From contig NZ_QBUY01000078.1 in the NCBI RefSeq assembly GCF_003121405.1, positions 1 to 42,742 on the forward strand: a stretch of 42,742 nucleotides of DNA, in the 5' to 3' direction. Each line of letters opens with the position of its first letter. The stretch's first letter is position 1. Position numbers and translations under genes: made by a program. Origin of the DNA: Paraburkholderia sp. C35. Lineage in GTDB: Bacteria > Pseudomonadota > Gammaproteobacteria > Burkholderiales > Burkholderiaceae. Under the pieces are notes generated by a model, which searched no databases, was not told where the DNA came from, and saw only the letters and a list, made by a program, of their open reading frames with translations. Below, piece by piece: positions 34,366 through 42,742 of this stretch.

Positions 34366-37300
34366 ATGAGGAAGTCGGTCGAACTGGGCATCGGCAGCAT
34401 GATCCTGCTCACGCGTGCGTGCTCGACACCCGCGGTGGCCGCGTGCACGAATACGCCGCCCGCCAGCGGTACGACGGTCGTCTGCTCAGGCGCAAACGTG
34501 CCGTCAGTGGTCGCGCCTGCGGCTTCCACCAACGTCACCATCGACGTCGACAACACGGCAAGCGGCAACTTCACGCGCGCCGCCACTGCTGTCGTGTATG
34601 GCGTCGATACATCGAGCAGCATCACGAGTGCGGGCAATCTCACGCTGTCCGGCTCGGGCAGCACAGGCACGCAACGTGGCGCGGTACTGCTCGGCGCGAA
34701 CAACGGTAATACCCTCACCACCGCGTCAGGCGCCGTCATCACCACCAGCGGCGCGTTCAACGACGGCATGGCCGCCAACGGCAGCAACAACACGCTTGTC
34801 AACAACGGCACCATCAGCACCGCGGGACCCAACGCGTATGGCATGACGGCGGCATGGGGACAGACGAACGTCGGTCAGACGGGCAACGCGCTGACCAACA
34901 CGGGCAGCGTATCGACCACGGGCAGCAACGCGCGCGCCATGTCGATACTGGGCGGCAGCGGCACCATTACCAACAGCGGCACGCTATCGACCAGCGGCAC
35001 AGGCAGCGTGACGGTCTACATGCAAGGCAATGCCGACCACCTGATCAACACGGGGACGATCACCTCGAGTGGCGCGGGATCCGATGCGGTGTTCTCGAAC
35101 ACCGTGGCATCCAGCTTCACCGTCACTATCGAAAACCTCGCGGGCGGTGTCATCGTCAGCCAGAATGGCGCAGCCATACGCACGCTCAACGGCGCGTCGA
35201 CGATCATCAACGCCGGCCTGTTGCAAAGCAACGCAGGCACGGCCGTCGCGATGGGCAACGGCAACAATTCGCTGATCCTGCAAACCGGCTCGTCGATCGT
35301 CGGCATCGCCGACGGCGGCGGCGGCTCGAACACGGTCACGCTGCAAGGCACGGGTACGGCCTCGAATGCGTTCACCAACTTCCAGACGCTGTTGATGCAG
35401 GGCGCGCAATGGGACTGGACCGGCAGCGGCACCTTCACGCTCGCGCATGTTCAGACGGGCACGCTGAACGTCACCGGCACGCTGGGCACGACTGCCGCGG
35501 GACTCGTCGATGCGGGCGCAACCTTGCAAGGCAACGCGCAATCGCTGCCTTCGAACGTGACCGACAACGGTGTGGTCCGGGTTGCACAGACTGGCGCGGG
35601 CACCTACGCAGGCACGATCTCCGGCACCGGCTCGGTCGAGAAGACCGGCGCGGGAACGCTGACGCTCGCGCCCACGTCGGCGTCCGGCAATACCTATGCG
35701 GGCGGCACGACCGTCACGGCTGGCACGCTCGCGGCAGGCGCTGACAATGCGCTCGGGGCCGCCACGGGCGGTCTCGCCTTCGACGGCGGCGCGCTGCAAC
35801 TGACCCAGTCGTTCGATCTCGCCGCGACGCGCGCCATCACCCTCGACGCGGGCGGCGGAACGATCGATACGCAATCGTTCGATACGACGCTCGCGCAGTC
35901 CGTCACCGGCAGCGGCGCGCTCACGAAGGCGGGCAGCAGCACGCTGCTGATGACAGGCGCCAGCAGTTACACAGGCACGACGAACGTCGCGGCAGGCACG
36001 CTCGCCGTCGGTGACGACGCGCATCGCAATGCGGCGCTGACGGGAGGCGGCGGTGTGAACGTGGCGTCGGGCGCGACGCTCGGCGGCTACGGCAGCGTGA
36101 GCGGCGCGGTCGCGAACAGCGGCACGATTGCCGTGGCGAACGCACTTGCATCGTCGTCGGCAGGCACGAACGGCAGCTTCACGATCAACGGCTCGCTCGC
36201 TAACGCGGGCCTCGTGCGGATCGGCGGATCGGGAGTCGGCAACCAGTTGCGTGTGGCGGGCAACTACGTCGGACAAGGCGGCTCGATCGCGCTGAATACC
36301 GTTGTCGCGCAGGATGGCGCGGCGTCGGACCGGCTGGTGATCGACGGCGGCAGCGCGACGGGGGCGACCAGCCTGCGCGTGACGAACATCGGCGGCTCGG
36401 GCGCGCAGCCCCAGGCCAACGGTATCCAGATCATCGACGCCGTGAACGGCGCCACCACGAACGCCAGCGCATTCACGCTCGGTGCGCCCGTCAAGGCCGG
36501 CGCGTATGAATACTTCCTGGCGAAAGGCGGCGTGACCGACGGTACATCGGGCGACTGGTTTCTCAGGAACACGGTCGCGCCCGCGTCGAACCCGGCCGAT
36601 ACACCCGAGTTCGCAGCCGGCACGCCGCCCCTTCCCAGCGCGCCGCCCGGCTCCGCGCCGGTTCCGCTATATCGCCCGGAAGTGCCTGTCTATACGGAAA
36701 TCGCCAGCGTGGCGCGGCATATCGGCTATCTGCAACTCGACTCGTTCCACGAACGCCAGGGCGACCAGTCGCTGCTGACGGAGACGGGTAACCTGCCCGC
36801 CGCGTGGGGCCGCGCATGGGGCGGACATAGCACGATCAGCCAGGACGGCGACGCCAGCCCCACTTTCGATGGCTCCGTCTATGGCGTGCAGGTGGGGCAC
36901 GATCTGTACGCCGATTCGAATGAAAACGGCCATCGCAATCACTATGGCCTGTTCGCAGGCTTCACGCGCGCGAGCGGCGACGTCGATGGGTTCGCGCTCG
37001 GCACGCCGGGCTACGATGCCGGTCATCTCGCCATCAACGCCTATACGCTGGGCGGCTACTGGACACACATCGGCCCGTCCGGCTGGTACACCGACGCCGT
37101 GCTCGCAGGCAGTTCGCTGCACGCCGATCCGCAATCGACAGATGGCACGGGCGCGTCCGCGCACGGCACGGCTGTGGCGGGATCGGTGGAAGGCGGCCTG
37201 CCCGTGCCCGTCGGCGCGGGCGTGACCGTCGAACCGCAGGCGCAAGTCATCTGGCAGCATCTGTCGATCAGCGATCTGAACGACGGTGTCTCGAACGTCT

Positions 37301-37620
37301 CGTTCAGCAGCGGCGATACGTTTGTCGCCCGGCTTGGCGCGCGGGTGGCGGGCGACGTCGACGGATTCGGCACGCGCTGGCAGCCATGGCTGCGCGTGAA
37401 CGTGCTGCGCACGTTCGGCAGCGACGATACGACGACGTTCGGCGGCGCCACCGCGCTCGGCACGCAGATCGGGCAGACGGCCGCGCAGATCGGCGCGGGC
37501 GTCGTGGCGCGCATCGGGCGTTCGGGTAGCGTGTTTGTCACCGCCGGCTGGCTGACCAATCTGGGCGGTGCGCATCAACGTACCATTACGGGCGATGCAG
37601 GCGCACGCTGGAGTTGGTGA
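34366..37620 (+). CDS. Classical autotransporter (type Va) with beta-helix passenger
   Basis: 1084 residues. The signal peptide is MRKSVELGIGSMILL through ACSTPAVAA. The passenger is Gly/Ser/Thr/Asn-rich with many short repeats (TNTGSVSTTGSNARAMS, NSGTLSTSGTGSV), typical of a beta-helix. Two passenger-associated transport repeats follow: GTGSVEKTGAGTLTLAP to YAGGTTVTAGTLAAG (about 35625-35740) and SGALTKAGSSTLLMTG to YTGTTNVAAGTLAVG (about 35910-36010). The C-terminal beta-barrel (about 36790-37620) includes AWGRAWGGHSTIS and ends RWSW with an aromatic residue. I prefer the ATG at 34366, six bases after GGAG, to that at 34360. The likely role is adhesion or aggregation; no protease triad was recognised. 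Confidence 0.92.
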   Translation: MRKSVELGIGSMILLTRACSTPAVAACTNTPPASGTTVVCSGANVPSVVAPAASTNVTIDVDNTASGNFTRAATAVVYGVDTSSSITSAGNLTLSGSGSTGTQRGAVLLGANNGNTLTTASGAVITTSGAFNDGMAANGSNNTLVNNGTISTAGPNAYGMTAAWGQTNVGQTGNALTNTGSVSTTGSNARAMSILGGSGTITNSGTLSTSGTGSVTVYMQGNADHLINTGTITSSGAGSDAVFSNTVASSFTVTIENLAGGVIVSQNGAAIRTLNGASTIINAGLLQSNAGTAVAMGNGNNSLILQTGSSIVGIADGGGGSNTVTLQGTGTASNAFTNFQTLLMQGAQWDWTGSGTFTLAHVQTGTLNVTGTLGTTAAGLVDAGATLQGNAQSLPSNVTDNGVVRVAQTGAGTYAGTISGTGSVEKTGAGTLTLAPTSASGNTYAGGTTVTAGTLAAGADNALGAATGGLAFDGGALQLTQSFDLAATRAITLDAGGGTIDTQSFDTTLAQSVTGSGALTKAGSSTLLMTGASSYTGTTNVAAGTLAVGDDAHRNAALTGGGGVNVASGATLGGYGSVSGAVANSGTIAVANALASSSAGTNGSFTINGSLANAGLVRIGGSGVGNQLRVAGNYVGQGGSIALNTVVAQDGAASDRLVIDGGSATGATSLRVTNIGGSGAQPQANGIQIIDAVNGATTNASAFTLGAPVKAGAYEYFLAKGGVTDGTSGDWFLRNTVAPASNPADTPEFAAGTPPLPSAPPGSAPVPLYRPEVPVYTEIASVARHIGYLQLDSFHERQGDQSLLTETGNLPAAWGRAWGGHSTISQDGDASPTFDGSVYGVQVGHDLYADSNENGHRNHYGLFAGFTRASGDVDGFALGTPGYDAGHLAINAYTLGGYWTHIGPSGWYTDAVLAGSSLHADPQSTDGTGASAHGTAVAGSVEGGLPVPVGAGVTVEPQAQVIWQHLSISDLNDGVSNVSFSSGDTFVARLGARVAGDVDGFGTRWQPWLRVNVLRTFGSDDTTTFGGATALGTQIGQTAAQIGAGVVARIGRSGSVFVTAGWLTNLGGAHQRTITGDAGARWSW

Positions 37621-37748
37621 CGGGTAGTTGCGTCGCCACAAACCAGCACCAGCAAGACCGCGCGAAACCTGCGAGACTGGACAGGTCTAACGTTTTCACG
37701 GCTGAAGGCGCACTGGATATGCGGCGCGCCGCCCCCATCTTCGACGTC

Positions 37749-40700
37749 ATGACTCGCGCCTCACGCCCTGCCGCAGATCGGTCCGATCCGCTGGCCGACT
37801 TCCATCCCGCCGTCGCGGGCTGGTTCCGGAAGACCTTCCCCGCGCTCACCGACGCGCAAGCCGCCGCATGGCCGCTGATCCGCAGCGGACGGCACACGCT
37901 GGTGGCCGCGCCGACTGGCTCGGGCAAGACGCTGACCGCGTTTCTCGCCGCCCTCGACGAACTGGTGCGCGACGGCCTCGCGCACGGCGGCGCGCTGCCC
38001 GACGAAACGCTGGTGATCTACGTATCGCCGCTGAAGGCGCTATCGAACGACATCCGCATCAACCTGCAGACACCGCTCGAAGGCATCGCGCGTGAACTGG
38101 TCGAACGCGGCCTGCCCGCGCCCGAAATCCGCACTGCCGTGCGCACCGGCGACACGACCCAGCAGGAACGCAACGCGCTGAAAAAGCGCGCGCCGCATAT
38201 TCTCGTCACGACACCCGAATCGCTGTATGTGCTGCTCGGTTCTGCCTCGGGTCGCAAGATGCTTGCGACCGTGCGCACGGTGATCGTCGATGAACTCCAT
38301 GCGGTGGCGGGCGGCAAGCGCGGCAGTCATCTTTCGTTATCGCTGGAGCGGCTCGACGCGCTGTGCGGGCGGCGTCTGCCGCGTATCGGGCTGTCGGCGA
38401 CGCAAAAGCCGATCGAAGCCGTCGCGCGTTTTCTGGTCGGCGGCGCGCCTATTGAAAGCAACGAGTCCGCCGATTGCGCGATCGTCGATATCGGCCATGT
38501 GCGCGAGCGCGATCTCGCGCTGGAGATTCCACCCGTGCCGCTCGAAGCGGAGATGTCGAACGAAGCATGGGAACTGGTCTACAACCGGCTCGCCGAACTG
38601 GTCGCGCAACATCGCACCACGCTCGTGTTCGTCAACACGCGGCGCATGGCCGAGCGCGCCGCGCGGCATCTGACCGAGCGGCTCGGCAAGGATGCCGTCG
38701 CCGCGCATCACGGCAGCCTTGCGAAAGAACAGCGCTTCGACGCCGAGCAGCGCCTGAAGCGCGGCGAATTGCGCGTGCTGATCGCGACGGCTTCGCTGGA
38801 ACTGGGCATCGATATCGGCGATGTCGATCTGGTCTGCCAGATGGGTTCGCCGCGCGCGATCGCGCCGTTCCTGCAGCGTGTCGGGCGATCGGGCCATCAT
38901 GTGGGCGGCATGCCGAAGGGACGGCTGTTTCCGTCGTCGCGCGACGATCTGATCGAATGTGCGGCGCTGCTCGATTGCGTGCGGCGTGGCGAACTCGATC
39001 TGCTGCATATTCCGCGCGCGCCGCTCGATGTGCTCGCGCAGCAGATCGTCGCCGAAGTCTGCAATGCCGAATGGAGCGAAGATGCCTTGTTCGAACGCTT
39101 CCGCCACGCCGCGCCCTACGCCACGCTCGAACGCGAGCAATACGACGCCGTGCTGCGCATGCTCGCCGAAGGCTACACGAGCCGTCACGGCCCGCGCGCC
39201 GCGTACGTGCACCGTGACGCTGTCAACGGCACGCTACGCGGACGGCGCGGCGCGCAGCTTTACGCAGTGACGTCGGGCGGCACGATTCCCGAGAATGCCG
39301 ATTACGCGGTGGTTCTCGAACCGCAAGGACTCAACATCGGCACGGTCAACGAAGACTTCGCCGTCGAAAGTCTCGCGGGCGACGTGTTCCAGCTCGGCAA
39401 TGCGTCGTACCGGATCATGCGGGTGGAAAGCGGCCGCGTGCGCGTCGAAGATGCGCAAGGCCAGCCGCCGAACATTCCGTTCTGGCTGGGCGAAGCGCCT
39501 GGACGCAGCGACGAGTTGTCGGCGGGTGTCGCGCGGCTGCGAGCGGAGATCGAGCGGCGGCTGGGCGTCGTGAAAGCGACTGACCGCGTTGCTGCAAATG
39601 CTGTCACATCCGTCTATACGCAAGACAGTGTCGCCACCATCGAAGCACAGCCGACGACGACCACAGTCGATCTCGAACCCGCCATCGCATGGCTCGTCGA
39701 ACAAACGCAGTTGCCTGAGGCTGCCGCGCGCCAGATCGTCGAATACCTGGCGCGTGCACGTCAAGCGCTCGGTGCGCTGCCAACGCAAGACACGCTTGTG
39801 ATGGAGCGCTTCTTCGACGAATCGGGCGGCACGCAACTCGTGATCCACACGCCGTATGGCAGCCGCGTGAATCGCGCGTGGGGTCTGGCGCTGCGCAAGC
39901 GGTTCTGCCGCAACTTCAACTTCGAACTGCAGGCCGCCGCGACGGAAGATGCGATCGTGCTGTCGCTGACGGGCGCGCACAGCTTCGCGCTTGATGAAGT
40001 GTGGCGCTATCTCCGTTCGACGACAGCCGAACACGTGCTCGTGCAGGCGCTGCTCGATGCGCCGCTGTTCGGCGTGCGCTGGCGCTGGAATGCGACCACC
40101 GCGCTCGCCTTGCCGCGCTACACGGGCGGCCGCAAAACGCCGCCGCCGCTGCAGCGCATGCGCAGCGACGATCTGCTCGCGACCGTGTTTCCCGATCAGG
40201 CCGCGTGCCTGGAGAACATCGTCGGCGAGCGCGAATTGCCGAGTCATCCTCTCGTCGATCAGACACTCGACGATTGCCTGCATGAAGCAATGGATGCCGA
40301 TGCGTGGCTCGCGCTGCTGCGGCGGATCGAGAGCGGACAGATTGCGCTGGTGTCGCGCGACCTGCCCGCGCCCTCGCCGCTCGCAGCCGAAATCCTCACG
40401 GCCAAGCCTTACGCGTTTCTCGACGACGCGCCCATCGAAGAGCGCCGCACGCAAGCCGTGCTGAACCGGCGTTACACGAACGGCCCCGAATCCGCCGACG
40501 ATCTCGGCGCGCTCGATGCCGATGCGATTGCGAGCGTCGCTGAAGAAGCGTGGCCGCAAGTGCGCTCCGCCGACGAAATGCACGAAGCACTGATGGGTCT
40601 CGCGTGCATTACGCAAGCCGAAGCGCAGCGCAACGAAGGCTGGCCCGCATGGCTCGCGCAACTGGCGACGACGGGCCACGCCACGCGCATGCAGACCGGT

Positions 40701-42239
40701 CCGCACGACGCGTTGTGGCTGCCCGCCGAGCGCCTGACGTGCCTGCGCGCGATCTATCCACATGCGCCCGTCGAACCGGCGTTGCGCGTGCCGAAGGGTT
40801 TCGACGAAAGCTGGACGGAAGACGATGCACTGGTCGACGTGGTGCGCGCGCGGCTGACGGGTTTCGGGCCGCTGCCGCTTGCGGAAATCGCACGCGCGCT
40901 CACGCTGCCTGCGTCCGCCGTTGCGCTCGCGCTCACGCGGCTCGAAGCGGAAGGCTACGTGATGCGCGGCCGCTTCACGCCTGGCACACTCGACGAAGAA
41001 TGGTGCGAGCGGCATCTGCTCGCGCGCATCCATCGCTATACGGTGCGACGTTTGCGGCGCGAGATCGAGCCGGTCGAACGGCACGATTTCATGCGCTTCC
41101 TGTTCGCGTGGCAACGTCTTACACCCGACACACGCGGCGAAGGACGCGACGCACTGGCCGCCGTGCTCGATCAGCTCGAAGGGTTTCAGGCGGCGGCGAG
41201 CGCGTGGGAGGAAGACATCCTGCCTGCGCGCCTGAAGGACTATTCGATCACCTCGCTCGACGATTTCTGCCGCGCGGGCAAGATCGTCTGGATGCGGCTC
41301 ACCGATCGCGCGCGCAGCACGAGCGGCCCGGTGCGCAGCACGCCGATCGTGCTATTGCCGCGCCGCGCGCTGCCCGCATGGACGGCGCTGGTCGATACAT
41401 CGAATCAGCCGGGGTTATCGTCGAAAGCGCAACTGGTGTTCGACACGCTGACGCAGCGTGGCGCGATGTTCTTCGACGAACTGACGGGCGATGTGCATCT
41501 GCTGCGCGTGGAACTGGAGAATGCGCTCGGCGAACTGGTGGCGGCGGGACTCGTGAATTCGGATAGTTTTGCGGGTTTGCGTGCACTGCTCAAGCCGGTG
41601 GCAAAACGCAATGCGTCGTACTATCCGAGCCGCCGGCCGCGTGGTGCGGGCGCGCTGATCGGCGGCATGGACGATGCGGGGCGGTGGGCGTTGTTGAGGC
41701 GGCCTGCTGGGGCTGATGTTGGTGCCGTTGGCGTTGGATCGGAGAAGGCTCGCGGACCTTCACCGCGTGCGGCATCGTTCGCGCCCGAAGTGATCGAGCA
41801 TGTCGCGATGGCACTGTTGCGGCGATATGGCGTTGTGTTCTGGCGCCTGCTCGAGCGCGAAGCAGAATGGTTGCCGCCGTGGCGCGATCTGCTGCGCGTG
41901 TATCAGCGGCTCGAGGCGCGTGGCCAGGTGCGAGGCGGACGTTTTGTGAATGGCCTTGCAGGCGAGCAGTTTGCGTTGCCTGAGGCGATTCCCCTGTTGC
42001 GTGAGGTGCGTCGTCATGCGGACGATGGCGCGTTTGTTTGTGTCGCGGGGAGTGATCCGTTGAATCTTGTCGGCACGTTGTTGCCTGGGAATAAAGTGCC
42101 TGCTGTTGCAGGGAATCGCGTGTTGTATCGGGATGGGGTGCCGGTTGCTGCTCTCGTTGGTGGTGAGTTTTTTTTGCCTGATGATGTTGATGGGGAGACT
42201 AAGCAGTTGATGAGGATGAGGCTTGCCAGGCGGTATTGA
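37749..42239 (+). CDS. lhr: Lhr-type large ATP-dependent helicase
   Basis: About 1496 residues, near the 1538 of E. coli Lhr. The N-terminal superfamily 2 core has Walker A (APTGSGKT), VSPLKALSND, a DELH form of the DEAD box (IVDELHAVAGGKRGSHLSLS), GLSATQKP, and the motif V/VI block ATASLELGIDIGDVDLVCQM and QRVGRSGHHVGGMPKG. The Lhr winged-helix and beta-barrel domain follows, and a long C-terminal domain of the full-length Lhr class occupies the second half. Lhr is a 3'-5' helicase linked to DNA repair. The start is uncertain: ATG 37749 and 37719 are both possible and neither has a strong ribosome site; the frame is open from 37614. The last 250 or so bases use T-rich codons unlike the rest. 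Confidence 0.93.
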   Translation: MTRASRPAADRSDPLADFHPAVAGWFRKTFPALTDAQAAAWPLIRSGRHTLVAAPTGSGKTLTAFLAALDELVRDGLAHGGALPDETLVIYVSPLKALSNDIRINLQTPLEGIARELVERGLPAPEIRTAVRTGDTTQQERNALKKRAPHILVTTPESLYVLLGSASGRKMLATVRTVIVDELHAVAGGKRGSHLSLSLERLDALCGRRLPRIGLSATQKPIEAVARFLVGGAPIESNESADCAIVDIGHVRERDLALEIPPVPLEAEMSNEAWELVYNRLAELVAQHRTTLVFVNTRRMAERAARHLTERLGKDAVAAHHGSLAKEQRFDAEQRLKRGELRVLIATASLELGIDIGDVDLVCQMGSPRAIAPFLQRVGRSGHHVGGMPKGRLFPSSRDDLIECAALLDCVRRGELDLLHIPRAPLDVLAQQIVAEVCNAEWSEDALFERFRHAAPYATLEREQYDAVLRMLAEGYTSRHGPRAAYVHRDAVNGTLRGRRGAQLYAVTSGGTIPENADYAVVLEPQGLNIGTVNEDFAVESLAGDVFQLGNASYRIMRVESGRVRVEDAQGQPPNIPFWLGEAPGRSDELSAGVARLRAEIERRLGVVKATDRVAANAVTSVYTQDSVATIEAQPTTTTVDLEPAIAWLVEQTQLPEAAARQIVEYLARARQALGALPTQDTLVMERFFDESGGTQLVIHTPYGSRVNRAWGLALRKRFCRNFNFELQAAATEDAIVLSLTGAHSFALDEVWRYLRSTTAEHVLVQALLDAPLFGVRWRWNATTALALPRYTGGRKTPPPLQRMRSDDLLATVFPDQAACLENIVGERELPSHPLVDQTLDDCLHEAMDADAWLALLRRIESGQIALVSRDLPAPSPLAAEILTAKPYAFLDDAPIEERRTQAVLNRRYTNGPESADDLGALDADAIASVAEEAWPQVRSADEMHEALMGLACITQAEAQRNEGWPAWLAQLATTGHATRMQTGPHDALWLPAERLTCLRAIYPHAPVEPALRVPKGFDESWTEDDALVDVVRARLTGFGPLPLAEIARALTLPASAVALALTRLEAEGYVMRGRFTPGTLDEEWCERHLLARIHRYTVRRLRREIEPVERHDFMRFLFAWQRLTPDTRGEGRDALAAVLDQLEGFQAAASAWEEDILPARLKDYSITSLDDFCRAGKIVWMRLTDRARSTSGPVRSTPIVLLPRRALPAWTALVDTSNQPGLSSKAQLVFDTLTQRGAMFFDELTGDVHLLRVELENALGELVAAGLVNSDSFAGLRALLKPVAKRNASYYPSRRPRGAGALIGGMDDAGRWALLRRPAGADVGAVGVGSEKARGPSPRAASFAPEVIEHVAMALLRRYGVVFWRLLEREAEWLPPWRDLLRVYQRLEARGQVRGGRFVNGLAGEQFALPEAIPLLREVRRHADDGAFVCVAGSDPLNLVGTLLPGNKVPAVAGNRVLYRDGVPVAALVGGEFFLPDDVDGETKQLMRMRLARRY

Positions 42240-42345
42240 TCGTTGTTGGTTTCGCTTCCGCGGTTAGTCTGGATTTTGATTCGTTCGGTGCTGGCATCCG
42301 CTTTTTGTTAGTGGTCTGCTAGTGTTGCCCCTGTGCGGGGCGGCA

Positions 42346-42377
42346 CTTACTTTCTTTGCCGCCGCAAAGAAAGTAAG
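42346..42377. repeat. Perfect 14-base hairpin (interspersed-element type)
   Basis: CTTACTTTCTTTGC at 42346-42359 and GCAAAGAAAGTAAG at 42364-42377 are exact complements around a CGCC loop. Just upstream, GCCCC TGTGC GGGGC (about 42327-42341) forms a second small stem, and GCAAAGAAAGC is repeated directly after. It could act as an lhr terminator or be part of a mobile repeat. Confidence 0.7.
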
Positions 42378-42550
42378 CAAAGAAAGCGGGCTAACACCGC
42401 CAGTGCTAGTTGTTGCCTGCGGGCCCCCAACCGGTCCTATCCCTCACACAGCATCGCCCTTCTTCATGCTCGTTACTCACGCTTCGAATAAGCGCCTACC
42501 CCACTCCACTCACCCGTAGCGTCCCGAGCGACAGCGACTCGCATATGCAG

Positions 42551-42682
42551 CCCAGGTGGCAAACGGTGTGTAGGGCGTAGCGCTTCCCACGCGAGCGATC
42601 CTACAAGACACACCGCCTTTGCTTTTCAGTCCGGAGTGGTGCGCATACGGCGCGACAGCCGACACACCGTTTGCCACCTGGG
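42551..42682. repeat. Long inverted repeat, 21-base perfect arms
   Basis: CCCAGGTGGCAAACGGTGTGT at 42551-42571 without its last base pairs exactly with 42663-42682, and the match extends one more base at 42662. The arms enclose 90 bases. Within them CCTACAAGACACACC (about 42600-42614) can also pair with GGTGTGTAGG (42565-42574), so two alternative folds exist. This suggests a structured repeat or small RNA-like element. Confidence 0.65.
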
Positions 42683-42742
42683 CGGCCTGGGCCGAACTGG
42701 TAAGGCTTGCTGAGACGCGGGTGCTTGAAGAGGGTGATGCGC

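Larger units (their letters stand above)
42240..42742. other. Non-coding tract with structured repeats
   Basis: About 500 bases after lhr to the window edge. The only open frame (42322-42519) has no ribosome site and is crossed by a strong hairpin, so I see no gene. The tract holds two inverted repeats listed separately. The leading part resembles an interspersed element that I remember downstream of genes in Burkholderia-group genomes (unverified). Confidence 0.5.

Noticed and set aside
34984..36276. Open frame of 430 codons on the minus strand opposite the autotransporter
   Set aside because: Arg/Ala-rich shadow of the passenger repeats.
39234..41114. Open frame of 626 codons on the minus strand opposite lhr
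   Set aside because: Composition of an antisense shadow (Arg, His, Gln, Cys) with no domain; lhr helicase motifs run through the other strand.

Overview
The window is GC-rich, densely coded DNA with the gene content and protein style of a Burkholderiaceae genome, most like Paraburkholderia, Caballeronia or Burkholderia. The rpoN copy, pel genes and T6SS spike/Rhs genes are typical of accessory parts of a secondary chromosome or megaplasmid there. This placement is inferred from protein similarity remembered by family; no database search was possible.

Positions 1-10,700 hold a minus-strand type VI secretion effector locus. Read in its own direction it is PAAR (10688-10431), vgrG (10346-7578), a full-length rhs (7537-2582) and an immunity-like gene (2585-2181) that overlaps the rhs stop by four bases. 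Downstream (1-2180) lies a graveyard of displaced Rhs pieces, each followed by a small AT-richer, immunity-like gene. Two of these units also carry a SymE-like toxin gene on the opposite strand, converging on the immunity gene with a hairpin at the meeting point. This nested Rhs tip / immunity / antisense SymE arrangement is the most unusual feature of the window.

Positions 11,000-19,300 hold single genes: a lipoprotein beta-propeller of the TIGR03118 type, sigma-54 (rpoN), then a run of small stress-type proteins (BON domain, PA2169/DUF2383-type four-helix bundle, a short anchored hypothetical, DUF1488, type IB topoisomerase, HAD phosphatase, PRC-barrel). A PfpI/DJ-1 gene with an internal deletion is fused in frame ahead of the DUF1488 gene.

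Positions 19,810-32,917 are a complete pelABCDEFG operon for the cationic Pel exopolysaccharide. PelA modifies and trims polymer, PelB and PelC form the outer-membrane exit, PelD is the c-di-GMP receptor, PelE is a TPR partner, PelF is the GT4 glycosyltransferase and PelG the inner-membrane transporter. The genes overlap or are separated by at most 58 bases, so the operon probably has one main promoter upstream of pelA.

Positions 32,976-42,742 hold an aldo/keto reductase (minus strand), a classical autotransporter with beta-helix passenger, an Lhr-type large helicase, and a 3' non-coding tract with strong inverted repeats. No tRNA, rRNA, CRISPR array or insertion sequence was recognised.
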